64,000 nt of DNA from Bryum argenteum (taxonomy: Eukaryota > Streptophyta > Bryopsida > Bryales > Bryaceae): positions 9,804,001 through 9,868,000 of the forward strand of contig CM073321.1 of NCBI GenBank assembly GCA_037043015.1. Direction: 5' to 3'. Both the position numbers and the translations under genes were made by a program. Numbering within the stretch: position 1 is the stretch's first letter; each line of letters opens with the position of its first letter. The notes beneath the pieces were generated by a model. That model worked only from the letters and a program-made list of their open reading frames with translations, searched no databases and was not told the origin of the DNA. Shown in pieces: positions 55,170 through 64,000 of this stretch.

Positions 55170-55365
55170 ACCCCTGTTTTTTGCGATGTCTTATGAAATG
55201 TCTAATATATTTTGTGATGTCTTACTGTCTTAAAAGATGTCTTCGAAGACAGGAGGATGTCTGTACGTCTAACGGACACATTTTGGATTGGAGGGGTATG
55301 AAGACATCACCGAACAAGATGTTGGTGAAGACATGGATGTCTTTGAAGACATCTCGATAGACATC
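55170..55365. repeat. GATGTCT/GACATC cluster inside element C
   Basis: About eleven gatgtct, gacatc and aagacatg words in under 200 bases, just inside the right arm. Confidence 0.55.
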
Positions 55366-58300
55366 AAACTGCCACGTTGGCAAGGGATTTTGGACCAGCA
55401 AGGTAAAAACGACCAAAATTTACTGGTGGACAGGGTAAAAAGCATTTCTAATGTTAAAAGAGTAGGTGAATGGGCAGCCGTTTTCAAAAGTAGAAAAAAA
55501 ACATCACATTTTTTTTTTTTTTTTTTTTGCTAAATCATTATGAGACGTGGCAATACTGAAAATACTAATTTCAGGCTATTCTCACTATTTTTTCATCGGT
55601 CTATTTTTTAAAAAAATATTATAATATATAATTATATTTCAATAAAAAATATATTTTGTAAATTTTTATTATGTTCAAATAAATTAGAACATTATAATTC
55701 TGTAATTTTTTATGATTTAAAAATATTTAAATATTTAAAAAATATTATATATAAAATATAATATCTATAAGATAACAATGGTGCCAAAAAAAAAGTAAAA
55801 GTAATTTCGTGGATATTTAATCCTCAAAAAACACGTGGACATAGATTAATAAAGTTATTTACAGCGCTTTATCTACATGGCAACAAAAACTCCACGTCAG
55901 ACCAGTTGACAAGTCATTCAACATTTAGTCGGATGTCTAACACGATGTCCAACTTACCATAACTACAGTCAGGCATGAATGTCCGCATAGACATCTACTT
56001 GGATGTTTATGAAGATGTTTTGCACGACATCCTCCTAGACGTCATTTACTAAAAAGCGGCAGTACTTAAGAGTCTTTTAAAGAATAATATCAACTTTTTC
56101 TCTTACTGCTTGTCTTCCATTGGCGCAGGTCTCTGATTGGGGTAATCCTCAAATACTCAAAGAAAATATAAAAAGAAAATAAAAACAATAAACAGTGTTT
56201 TTGGGCTTACTTCAAGAAGGAATTAAATATTATTTATTACTTAAAGATTGGATTATTATAGTCTAATGGCAAGACTATACATTACTCTATCATTAACAAC
56301 CAATATTATACAAAGTAAAGCAAATTTACAAGAAATATGAATTTATGAAAGTAGCTATTTAATACAGTTTAGGAGACAATTTTAGAATAGAATTAGTATT
56401 AAGAAAGTTAGTTGGAAAGTTAGTTAGGGTAGGAATAAAAGGTAGTTGAGAGTTTAAAAGAGAGCCTATCACCATGGAAGACTATAATAGTCTCATGATT
56501 GTAATTCCACACTTTTCCTATTGATAAAGATTATTTGATTTGTTGTGGAAGAAACTCTAAGACTTACAATATGTGCTTTGTTGTGGAAAGAACTTTAAAG
56601 CATCTGGTATTTGATTTGTTGTGAGGGAAAACAAACAACCTTTTATAGTTAATATGTTGTGATTGAAACCCTGAAGATGTCATCAGATGTTTATGATAAT
56701 GTCTGCAAGGATGTCTAAGATGACGTTCATGAAAATGTCTAATACGATGTCTATGAAGATGTCGAAGATGACATCTACGACAGCATTCAGAACCATCTAC
56801 AGGGATGATTTTCATTGACTTCAATGGATGAACAAAGGCGGCTAGGGTTTGCTGCCGCCGCCATAGTTAGGTCATGAGACCTTTAAGTAGAATTAGAGGC
56901 CGCACGAAGCTCATTTTTGCCTTCATTTTTTCAAAGAGTTAGTGTTTGGAGTGTAGAGGCTAAGGTTTGCTTCTTCATGTGGCTAGGGTTTGTTGCCGCC
57001 GCCATAGTTAGGTCATGAGATCTTCAAATGGAATTAGAAAGCTCAATTTTGCCTTAGTTTTTCCAAAGAGTTTGTGTTTAAAGTATAGAGGATTTCGAAA
57101 TTGTTTCCATTCAGTTTCAGAATGATTGTTAACTACAATAAGAGAATAGTATTTGTAGAAATCCAATAGCTCTCAAGAGTAGGTTTCCTTCTTCATGTGG
57201 CTAAGATTTGCTACTTAAGAGGTACTGGATTTCAAAAGCATCTTGTACAAGAAACCCTAGGACATGTAGAATTTGATTTGTTGTGAAGGAAACCCTAGTA
57301 CTTGTAGTATTTGATTTGTTGTAAAAGATGTCTATGATGATGTCTGCAAGATGTCTTAGAGCATGTCTATGAAGATGTCTAAATGTGTTGATGGAATTCT
57401 GTTTTGGAAGGTGGGACATAAGCGGTCGGGGCAGCGAGCACGATCTGAGGCCGCGAAGCGACATGCGTGCTTGTAGGTGAGTGGAATAGATGCATGTATA
57501 GATGTCTATAACGTTGTTTTTAATGATGTCTAGAAGGATGTCTGAAGAAATGTCTAAGTAGATGTTTGTAAGAATGTCTACTGTGTCGATATCTTGAGGT
57601 TAGGAAGTAAACCATCTCAACCTAGGTAGTGCAATTAAATGGAATTAAATCAGAATTTTTTTACCTTTACAAACCCTTCTTTTAATGCAGTTGATATTGG
57701 CTTATTGAATATGTGTAGCGGCGGGACATGCACATGATCATACGGGTATCGACAGCAAGCGATGGAAGTGGAGGGACTTACGGAGTTCAAATTGTGGGTG
57801 CGTAGTATATCGTAGTTGTTGACAGGCGTATTAGTAAATACTCTAGTTTGTGTTATCTGAGGTTTTAATGACCTGAGCAATATATGTTTGACTCATACTT
57901 TTTGATGTGACAATGTTTACAGTTGATGTTATGTGAGACGTCTGTGGATTACAAATCTGATGACTATATAAACATCTAAAAATGTCATCGTAGATGTCCT
58001 TTCATATGCCCAAAAAACATCAATAGTAACACTGTTGCAAACATCATGTTCAACACAAAACGTTCACATCAATGTCCTAGGGGATGTCGCTACAAACATC
58101 CGAGCAAACATCACAAATTTAATAAGGACATCAACGTAAACATCATTCTACGCACTGGAAACATCTTATAAGACATAAAAATTGTCTTCTAAGATATTTT
58201 GTAAGACATTGCATACATCTTGCAAGACATCTTGTACAACATCTAAGATGTCTTGCAAGACATTTAAGTCGTCTTAACTCATGTCTAAAACTATCATGAT

Positions 58301-58780
58301 AGGAGCATAAAACCTCCGCAATATGCTGACGTGGCATGCCACGTCATTTTCCCGCGTGCCACATCGGATATTCCCGGGTGCCACGTCAGATATTCCCGGG
58401 TGCCACGTCGGATTTTCCCGGGTGCCACGTCGGATTTTCCCGGGTGCCACGTCGGATTTTCCCGGGTGCCACGTCGGATTTTCCCGGGTGCCACGTCGGA
58501 TTTTCCCGGGTGCCACGTCGGATTTCCTCGGGTCCACTTGGGATTCTGGCGCCGCCATGTCATCTTTCGTGGGACCATGTAAAATTCCACATCATGATGA
58601 ATTTCATCCCCATGTGGCACTGCCCGTCCACTTCAAGCTGATGTGTCATCTACGTGGCACCCACGTGGCACACTTTTTACCCTTCCAAAATTACCTTAAG
58701 ACATCTTCGATCTTAAGACATCTTCTTGTCTTTTTAGAAGTCTGCTTAGACAACTGTCATGTCTAGGATGTCTTATAACG
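55366..58780. repeat. Element C right arm (inverted copy of the left arm)
   Basis: Read backward it follows 45172 to 43741 and then 37383 to 35588. The junction near 56780 (gctgtcgtagatgtcatc on the inverse strand) is the uninterrupted form of the gypsy insertion site. It contains AT-rich, gcggcggc-type, GATGTC and CCACGTC blocks in mirror order. The end near 58780 is decayed. No gene. Confidence 0.82.
58336..58545. repeat. 22-bp tandem repeat with CCACGTC and CCCGGG
   Basis: Nine to ten copies of a 22-bp unit, ttttcccgggtgccacgtcgga in circular order. The inverse strand gives ACGTGGC, the core of G-box/ABRE-type sites bound by plant bZIP factors, and every unit has CCCGGG. The left arm and elements A and D hold only two to four copies, so this end has expanded. 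Confidence 0.92.
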
Positions 58781-58949
58781 ACCAAGACAACCATTTTACA
58801 AGATATAGCAACACTGATACAACAAAGAACACAACCTACATTATTGTGTAAAGTACAAGCGCACACAAATATAGTTAGCAACAAAAAAGCTAACAACTAG
58901 CCAAAGAGGGTAGAGAAAAAGATTTCGTCAACAAGCTGCACCACATGAA
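58781..58949. other. Flank of element C, no firm gene
   Basis: The first bases continue in a frame that could extend the exon broken at 35587 (DNHFTRYSNTDTTKN) to a TAA near 58853. The support is weak because the 3-bp flanks of the element differ. Confidence 0.2.
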
Positions 58950-59640
58950 TTTGCACATCTACACCATATTAATTTTAGAGGGGTGGTTGCATTCTATGAT
59001 CGAAACCCTTGGTGAAGGCCTTATAAGATCTCTTTGAAAATAAAACAAAGAAATGTTCAAAAAGAAATATACACGTGGTGTAAAGAATTATACGATTATT
59101 GTAAAGAACTAATTGTAAAGAAATACTGTATATTTGTAAAGAATTATACGATTAGTATACAATACAATAATTGAAATACATAGTATTTGTAAAGAAGTAC
59201 CAATATTCGTACAAAAATGTTTGTAAAGAAGTATTCAATACTTTTAAAGAAATGTACAATAAGTGTAAAGAAATATGCACTGTATAGTAATGAATTTTAC
59301 GCTTACTGTAAAGAACCCTACATCCTAATTGTAAGAAAAAACTATATAGTTGTAAAGAATCAAACGGTTAGTGTACAATACGATAATTGAAATTCATGGT
59401 ATTTGTAAAGAAATATTAGTATTCATACATGAATGATTGTAAAGATGTATTCAATACTTTTAAAGAAATGTACAATAAGTGTAAAGAAATATACACTTAG
59501 TGTAAAGAGTTATACTGTTATTGTAAAGAATCATCCGTAAGATGTAAGAAATCTACTTTTTGTAAAGAAATATATAATGAGATGCAGAAATATACCGTTT
59601 CTGTACAGTAAAATTAAATACATATCAAAAATGTGTTAAG
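58950..59640. repeat. GTAAAGAA-rich tract
   Basis: More than twenty copies of tgtaaagaa(a/t), nearly all in one orientation, with longer phrases such as gtaaagaattatacgatta(t/g) recurring at about 59079, 59135 and 59356. It looks like a degenerate tandem or subterminal array of an element different from the CACTA families here. Confidence 0.7.
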
Positions 59641-61400
59641 TATTTGTTAAATGGGAAAATATATTAAGTATTTATTTAAGTCCTCTCAATGCATGTTGAT
59701 TTTGATGTATTTATCTACATGGCATTGTTTTCATTTGTGCTATATACACTATTTCAAGCGGCCAAAATAATAGGGGTTGGCCAATTTAACGAATATGGCA
59801 TTGGAGCCTTTGTATTTAAATTTCAGCATACCTCCATGTGAAAAATCAAGCATTTCTCCAGGTTCTATAGGTTCTTTGAGGGTAAGAATAACATAGGCGT
59901 AATCCTAACTCACTTAGGAACAAAATATTGAAGAGCCTCAGCTCAAATTTACTCTTAAAATTGGTTTTTTTGGGTCACAAAACACTTCAAACTCATCATG
60001 CAACAAAGGAAAAAAACTATTTTTTTCAACTTTGACCATTATGATCTCACTAACTGTAAGGAATTAAAATCTAAGATTTAGGGTCCATGTACATGTACAA
60101 GTAAGGTAGAAGATCTTACAGTTACATCTCCAAAAATACATCAAATATTGAAATTTTACACCTTGCTTTGAAAGAAGGCAGTTTTCAGAGTTTTTGGCAG
60201 TTTTGAGGCCTTTCGACTTTAGGGGTTAACATGAAACAACAACAAGCATGCCACATTTCACAAAAAGAGGCAGCCACGTCAACATAAAGATGCTATATAA
60301 TATCTACAAGTTTATTTTTTGTCTTTTATCTACAACTCCTATATATATTTTGTATTGTATATGGTTTTTCTATCCAAATGCTATATTCATATATTATATT
60401 CGTATACATATTGGTATGCGCATCCAACGGCTCCTAATTTTTTGTTGGGGGGGCGGGGGGATTTCTTTCCCACATCCAACGGCTCCCGATTTGTAGAGCT
60501 GTCATGTGTCAGGAGCACAAGGGTGTCATTATGAGGTCGATTGTATGTTCTATTCCAATGGAGGGAACGGTAATGAATCAATGTGACCAAACATTCGTAC
60601 ATCGCATTGAAGACACGCCCCTCATTCTAGTTATGACGCGGAGAAGGCGACGCCCCCCAAGTACGACATGCCTGTACGCTCAACAGCATGGCGCTGTTCA
60701 TCTTGATTTCACCAGTTTGATCCGTCATCCCCTTGGCGCTGCACTGATCTTGGCGTCCATGGATCCGCAACCATTCCTGAACGGCGTAGATCGCCGTGGA
60801 CGTATTCGCACGATTCTTGTTCATCCCTACCGTCGGACTGCATCCGGTATCGCCATGCTAGCATGAAGCTGCCCAAAAATTTTCCCCTCGTCGATTGCCT
60901 TCCCGGGTGCCTCGTTTCTCCCATTAGGCTACTCCGTCCCATCAATCACCTCTCTCCTCTGATTTCCATGTTAGTGTAATTGTAGCATATGTTTCCTTTG
61001 CACCTCCTTGGCCCCTGCATGTTGTAGCCCCAGTGGTCCATGATCCCTAGGTTCCAGTCCTGTTCAGATTACAGAAGGAACGCCGTCATCGCCACGACCT
61101 GATTCCTACTCTTTATGCCACTCTTCACTCCGCTGAACATCTTAGGGATAATCAACATACAACTCACCACGATTCGAGCACATTAGTAAAATTGTGAGGC
61201 TTTGGTGGGTATAGTCGAAGTCCACCGCGTGAAGGTATGTTGGACACGCAAGTCTATCATTGTTTCTGGCCTTGCATATCATCATGTTTATGTTCGGAAT
61301 GCATTGCCTAACACTCCGTAACTAGCGCAGTCTTTGCCCCATGCTTGAAATGCAACTAATTACTCTAGTCTTAAGTAGTAGTTTCGCCTCTTGGAAGCTT
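59641..61400. other. Non-repetitive stretch, no recognised gene
   Basis: AT-rich to about 60400. The phrase gcatccaacggctcc occurs twice (near 60420 and 60472) flanking a G-run. From 60500 to 60870 GC rises and a 120-codon plus frame exists (MRRRRRPPSTTCLYAQQ-like), but other frames are also open and no family is recognised. It may hold decayed exons. Confidence 0.3.
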
Positions 61401-61432
61401 GTTTTTAGTCCAGCAGACTCCGTGAAATTATT

Positions 61433-61660
61433 TTGCAGTCATCTCCGCTCGCTGAAGTGAGCAGCCCTTTACTAGAAGAGTGTCTTATTAATCTAGATGG
61501 CTCCCCGCCCGAAGCCGAAGCGGACCGCTCAGGCATGGGTTTTGAAGCCCCCGATGAAGGTGTGACAAATTGTAGCACAGGTAAATGTAGTACTACTCCA
61601 CATTCGCAGGCTGAAGACAAGGTATCCACATCGCCCCTACACTCTCAGTCCCTTGTGTGA
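61433..61660 (+). CDS. Possible exon, unrecognised
   Basis: Acceptor attttgcag just before 61440, then 73 codons of acidic, Ser-rich protein-like sequence (SSPLAEVSSPLLEECLINLD, later SQAEDKVSTSPLHSQSLV) to TGA. Low-complexity disordered type. No family is seen. Confidence 0.25.
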   Translation: MQSSPLAEVSSPLLEECLINLDGSPPEAEADRSGMGFEAPDEGVTNCSTGKCSTTPHSQAEDKVSTSPLHSQSLV

Positions 61661-61898
61661 ACAAGATTCGTCTACGTGGCCGCTTAACCCAGGTGTCCGT
61701 TCCCCGCATTCCTTTGTCGCAACGTGTTACACTCACCCAGGCACATTAGCGGGTTAACCAACAGAGTTCTCTTGATCCGTCTTCTCCTGAAGCCCCATCA
61801 CTTGATTGGTGCCCTGAATCCAGTAAAGCCTGTCTCCACTGTTAGATACAAGACGTATTACTTGTTTCCTAGTTGAATAACTGGCTATTTTTCTGGTA

Positions 61899-62180
61899 GT
61901 GAGGCTTGACCAACTTCTCTTGGTTTCTATTTTTCCTCTCGCTCTACGATTGGCGCCGGATGCTGCGTGCTACATGCCTTATCCTTTTCGAGATGATTTG
62001 ACGTCTTCAAGTACGACAATTTCGAATGAAGCTACAAATATCCTTTCGTTCATCTACCCCTTCTATCAGTTCAAATCTGTGAGTGATTACATGATTCATT
62101 CTAATAGACCCGATCAGCTTCACTATGAAGTTGCACATTCCCTCAAGTACGGTGTTCTCCTCGGATTACAGTATACCTAG
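61899..62180 (+). CDS. Possible exon, unrecognised
   Basis: 93 codons ending TAG. It contains DAACYMPYPFRDDLTSSSTT and YPFYQFKSVSDYMIHSN, with plausible protein composition, but I recognise no family or splice border. Could be chance. Confidence 0.22.
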   Translation: MRLDQLLLVSIFPLALRLAPDAACYMPYPFRDDLTSSSTTISNEATNILSFIYPFYQFKSVSDYMIHSNRPDQLHYEVAHSLKYGVLLGLQYT

Positions 62181-62199
62181 GTTTTACCTTGTCTGCATG

Positions 62200-62625
62200 C
62201 CTATTCGCTGCGAGCTGACACTACAAGCTTCTTCAATCTAAGCTTCTTCACACCGCCAACTCCAGCAAATCTTGGCAAGCTCGGTCTTTCAGCAAGGCAT
62301 TGCAACTATTCCAAGTTGTATTTGCACAACCTGCGATGAGCCGGTGCAGCATTGGCATTTGTGGTCGCAGTTGCAATCGAACTTTAAATTGAGAATGTCC
62401 AAGAAAGAATATCCTGGATTGATGAACTTCGAGCGCCAGAAAGAAGGAAGTCGGTGATGGAAACACGTTGCTGCTTATCGACTGCGAGCCGACACTACTG
62501 CAATGTTCCTATGTTAAATTAATGTTTTGTTTCAACACCTTAATGTTGTTGAAGATTGAACAAAATGTTGTAATATTTATTGAAGCGTGGTTATAGTTGT
62601 CGGCTGCTCGCCGACACCATGAAGT
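62200..62625. repeat. Three dispersed copies of a CTGCGAGCCGACAC-like phrase
   Basis: cgctgcgagctgacacta (62207), cgactgcgagccgacacta (62479) and cggctgctcgccgacacca (62601). The direct recurrence at uneven spacing suggests motif sites or an edge of an unknown element. Confidence 0.4.
62240..62457 (+). CDS. Possible exon with Cys-x-Cys-x-x-Cys, unrecognised
   Basis: The frame reads QQGIATIPSCICTTCDEPVQ then WHLWSQLQSNFKLRMSKKEY and ends TGA at 62457. A Cys cluster and Trp/His residues hint at a metal-binding patch. No family is recognised. Confidence 0.22.
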
Positions 62626-63290
62626 AGTGGGTCCAACTTCATGTAGAATATTCTTTTATTCCTTGATTGAAACGGATTTGTTTCCTACTGTGACACTGAT
62701 TTCAATTTTCAAAGTCTACGAATTACTAGTATTTTCTATCATTCAATTTTTTTTGCTCTCGTTTTTTGTTCCTTGCGCTTTTAGCGTCTGTCGGACGGAA
62801 GTCGATTTATTTTTGGACTGTCAAATTGTCCATATTTAGTTAAATATCGGTTAAGTACAATTTCTTCTTAGGTTAGCACTTTTTTGCTGCAATGTCACTA
62901 ACTTTTACATGTATTACTATTTCTTACATATGATATTCCTTGTGTGTAGAATTGGAATCGGAAGAGATCTGCTTACAATTACTGAGCAACATAGTTTAGT
63001 AGCTAGTCGCATCACCTCTTCTTATGGCGTTCAAATTATCCTTTTTGCACAACTATGGGCATCACCGGCAAATTACATGTCTGGTTGATGAATTGATGGC
63101 AAATTTGGTGGCGAACATTTGCACAAAGCCTCGATGGTCCATTTTGAAGGTCGTTCATCTTCTACTTTTAGTAGAGAAAACTTTGTTTGCTGATATCAGT
63201 TGCGAGAAGCCGTTAGAATTGTACTACTCCATCCTCAAATAGGAAAATGAGACGCTATATTGCATTCCATGATGGATTAGGTGTAGGTGG
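62626..63290 (+). other. AT-rich spacer with a weak 72-codon frame
   Basis: A plus frame at 63024-63242 reads MAFKLSFLHNYGHHRQITC and ends with TAG. It has no recognised family. The rest shows nothing. Confidence 0.25.
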
Positions 63291-64000
63291 TACTATAAGA
63301 AAGCCCTATTATTTTGGATGTCTAAATCCGTGTCTTGAGATGTCTAGTAAGTGGTTGTTAGACGTGTAGACATAGTAAGACACCCTAAAACATTGCAAAC
63401 GTCTAAAGTTATCCAAAGACATCCGTGTTCTCAAGGAGTCTTAAGGTAACTTTAGGAGGGTAAAACGTATGCCACGTAGGTAGTACATCAACACCATGGC
63501 GACGGGCAATGCCGCATGGCAATGAATTTTATCCTAATGTGGACGTTTTGGTTCTCTAGTGGAATCCGATGTGACGGCGCCAAAATCCAACATGGCTGCC
63601 AAGGAATCTGATGTGGCACCCAAAAAAGGTGGATGCAGACCCTGGGAAAATGATGTAGCATGCCACGTCAACAAACTTTTTGGGGTTTTGTGGTCAAATG
63701 ATGTTACAGTTAGACACCATGTAGGACATCTTTGTGTCTCGCTTCATGTCTCCAATGCAGAGAAGGATGTCATGATTGATGTCTCCGTTATATTTGTAAC
63801 GTTGACACGGATGTCTGTAGCTACATCTCAAGGTTCATCAATGTAAACGTTGTCTATTTTGGTGATTTTTTTAAAGGATGTCACAATTCATGTCTTTTCA
63901 ACATATTGAAAGACATCCGACATTACATTTGTAGATGTTTACAAAGACATCATAATCTTAAACCACAGTCGTCTTACATAACATTTGTATATATCTTCTG
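63291..64000. mobile_element. Element D: left end of a CACTATAAG-family element, continues past window
   Basis: It starts tactataagaaagccc, one base from the CACTATAAG terminus, then gatgtctaaatc as in element C (35588). It has GACATC words, then the block with cc(a/c)cgta, caatgaattttatcctaatgtgg, cggcgccaaaatccaac and gatgtggca. The order is identical to 35588-36250. It may be another non-autonomous or long-arm copy. Confidence 0.72.

Larger units (their letters stand above)
35588..58780. mobile_element. Element C: giant CACTA transposon with 3-kb inverted arms, internal satellite and Tnp2 gene
   Basis: The left end at 35588 reads CACTATAAGAACCC. The right end near 58780 is a decayed version (tcttataacg). 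The two arms, 35588-45172 (interrupted) and 55366-58780, are inverted homologues along their full length. They include blocks of CCACGTC words, a segment with catcgcttg(c/t)(t/g)gtcgata, a segment with gcggcggc near atggcgg, an AT-rich segment and a shared inner edge near cttgccag. Without the LTR retrotransposon the element would be about 16.8 kb. Inside lie the 177-bp array and the Tnp2 gene. The 3-bp flanks (aga, acc) do not match, so either the right end is decayed or is misplaced by a few bases. Confidence 0.72.

Noticed and set aside
58323..58766. Overlapping frames of repeated FPGATSDFPGCHVGFSRVPR type on both strands
   Set aside because: The 22-bp repeat is open in several frames on both strands. 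There is no start, splice or family evidence for coding.
60504..60866. 120-codon plus-strand frame
   Set aside because: Several frames are open in this GC-richer stretch and none shows a recognisable family or splice borders. Mentioned only in the spacer entry.

Overview
The window looks like nuclear DNA of a land plant (or close streptophyte). Evidence is the set of mobile elements: three plant-type CACTA (En/Spm) transposases of the Tnp2 kind with DUF4218 and DUF4216 domains, TnpA-like partner genes, a chromodomain Ty3/gypsy LTR retrotransposon, and GT-AG introns whose phases agree from exon to exon. Nothing points to a prokaryote or an organelle. The species cannot be named from the sequence. 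Almost the whole window is nested transposable elements; no complete ordinary host gene is visible.

Layout. (1) 1-14730: degenerate CACTA element A, left end outside the window. Tnp2 pseudogene on the minus strand (300-3560), TnpA-like pseudogene on the plus strand (8218-11302), a captured fragment of cytosolic aspartyl-tRNA synthetase (6768-7070) between them, and a right terminus ending in the reverse complement of CACTATAAGAAAACC at 14730. (2) 14743-15545 and 30627-33180: remnants rich in ACCGG/TCCGGA words, the latter with a minus-strand ORF carrying several in-frame TAG/TAA codons. (3) About 15549-30626: CACTA element B, marked by ATGACT/AGTCAT words at both ends. Two minus-strand multi-exon genes (TnpA-like 20768-23372; a HAD/FCP1-like plus DUF8039-like gene 16809-20494) face a plus-strand Tnp2 gene (24730-28972). 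(4) 33575-35587: exons of an unrecognised gene, interrupted by (5) 35588-58780: element C, a CACTA element with about 3.2-3.4 kb inverted arms, an internal 177-bp satellite array (45172-49130) and a Tnp2 gene (49131-54131). Its left arm is split by an internally deleted Ty3/gypsy element (37384-43735, target duplication CGTAG), itself split by a small CACTA derivative (39126-41848, target duplication TAT). (6) 58781-63290: a GTAAAGAA-rich tract and weak unrecognised exons. (7) 63291-64000: left end of a fourth CACTATAAG-family element, D.

How the parts relate. Tnp2 is the presumed DDE-type transposase of CACTA elements; TnpA-like proteins are thought to bind short motifs repeated near the ends. 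The window holds separate motif dialects: TAGACATC (elements A, C, the nested copy and D), ATGACT (element B) and possibly CCGG words. All three Tnp2 genes have an intron at the same site, after the Tyr-Trp-Lys motif. Many genes are broken mainly by single nonsense codons explainable as C-to-T changes, as expected for methylated transposon DNA. The most unusual items are the satellite array inside element C, made of alternating 90-bp and 87-bp half-units and running in frame into the transposase, and the HAD/DUF8039 gene of element B.
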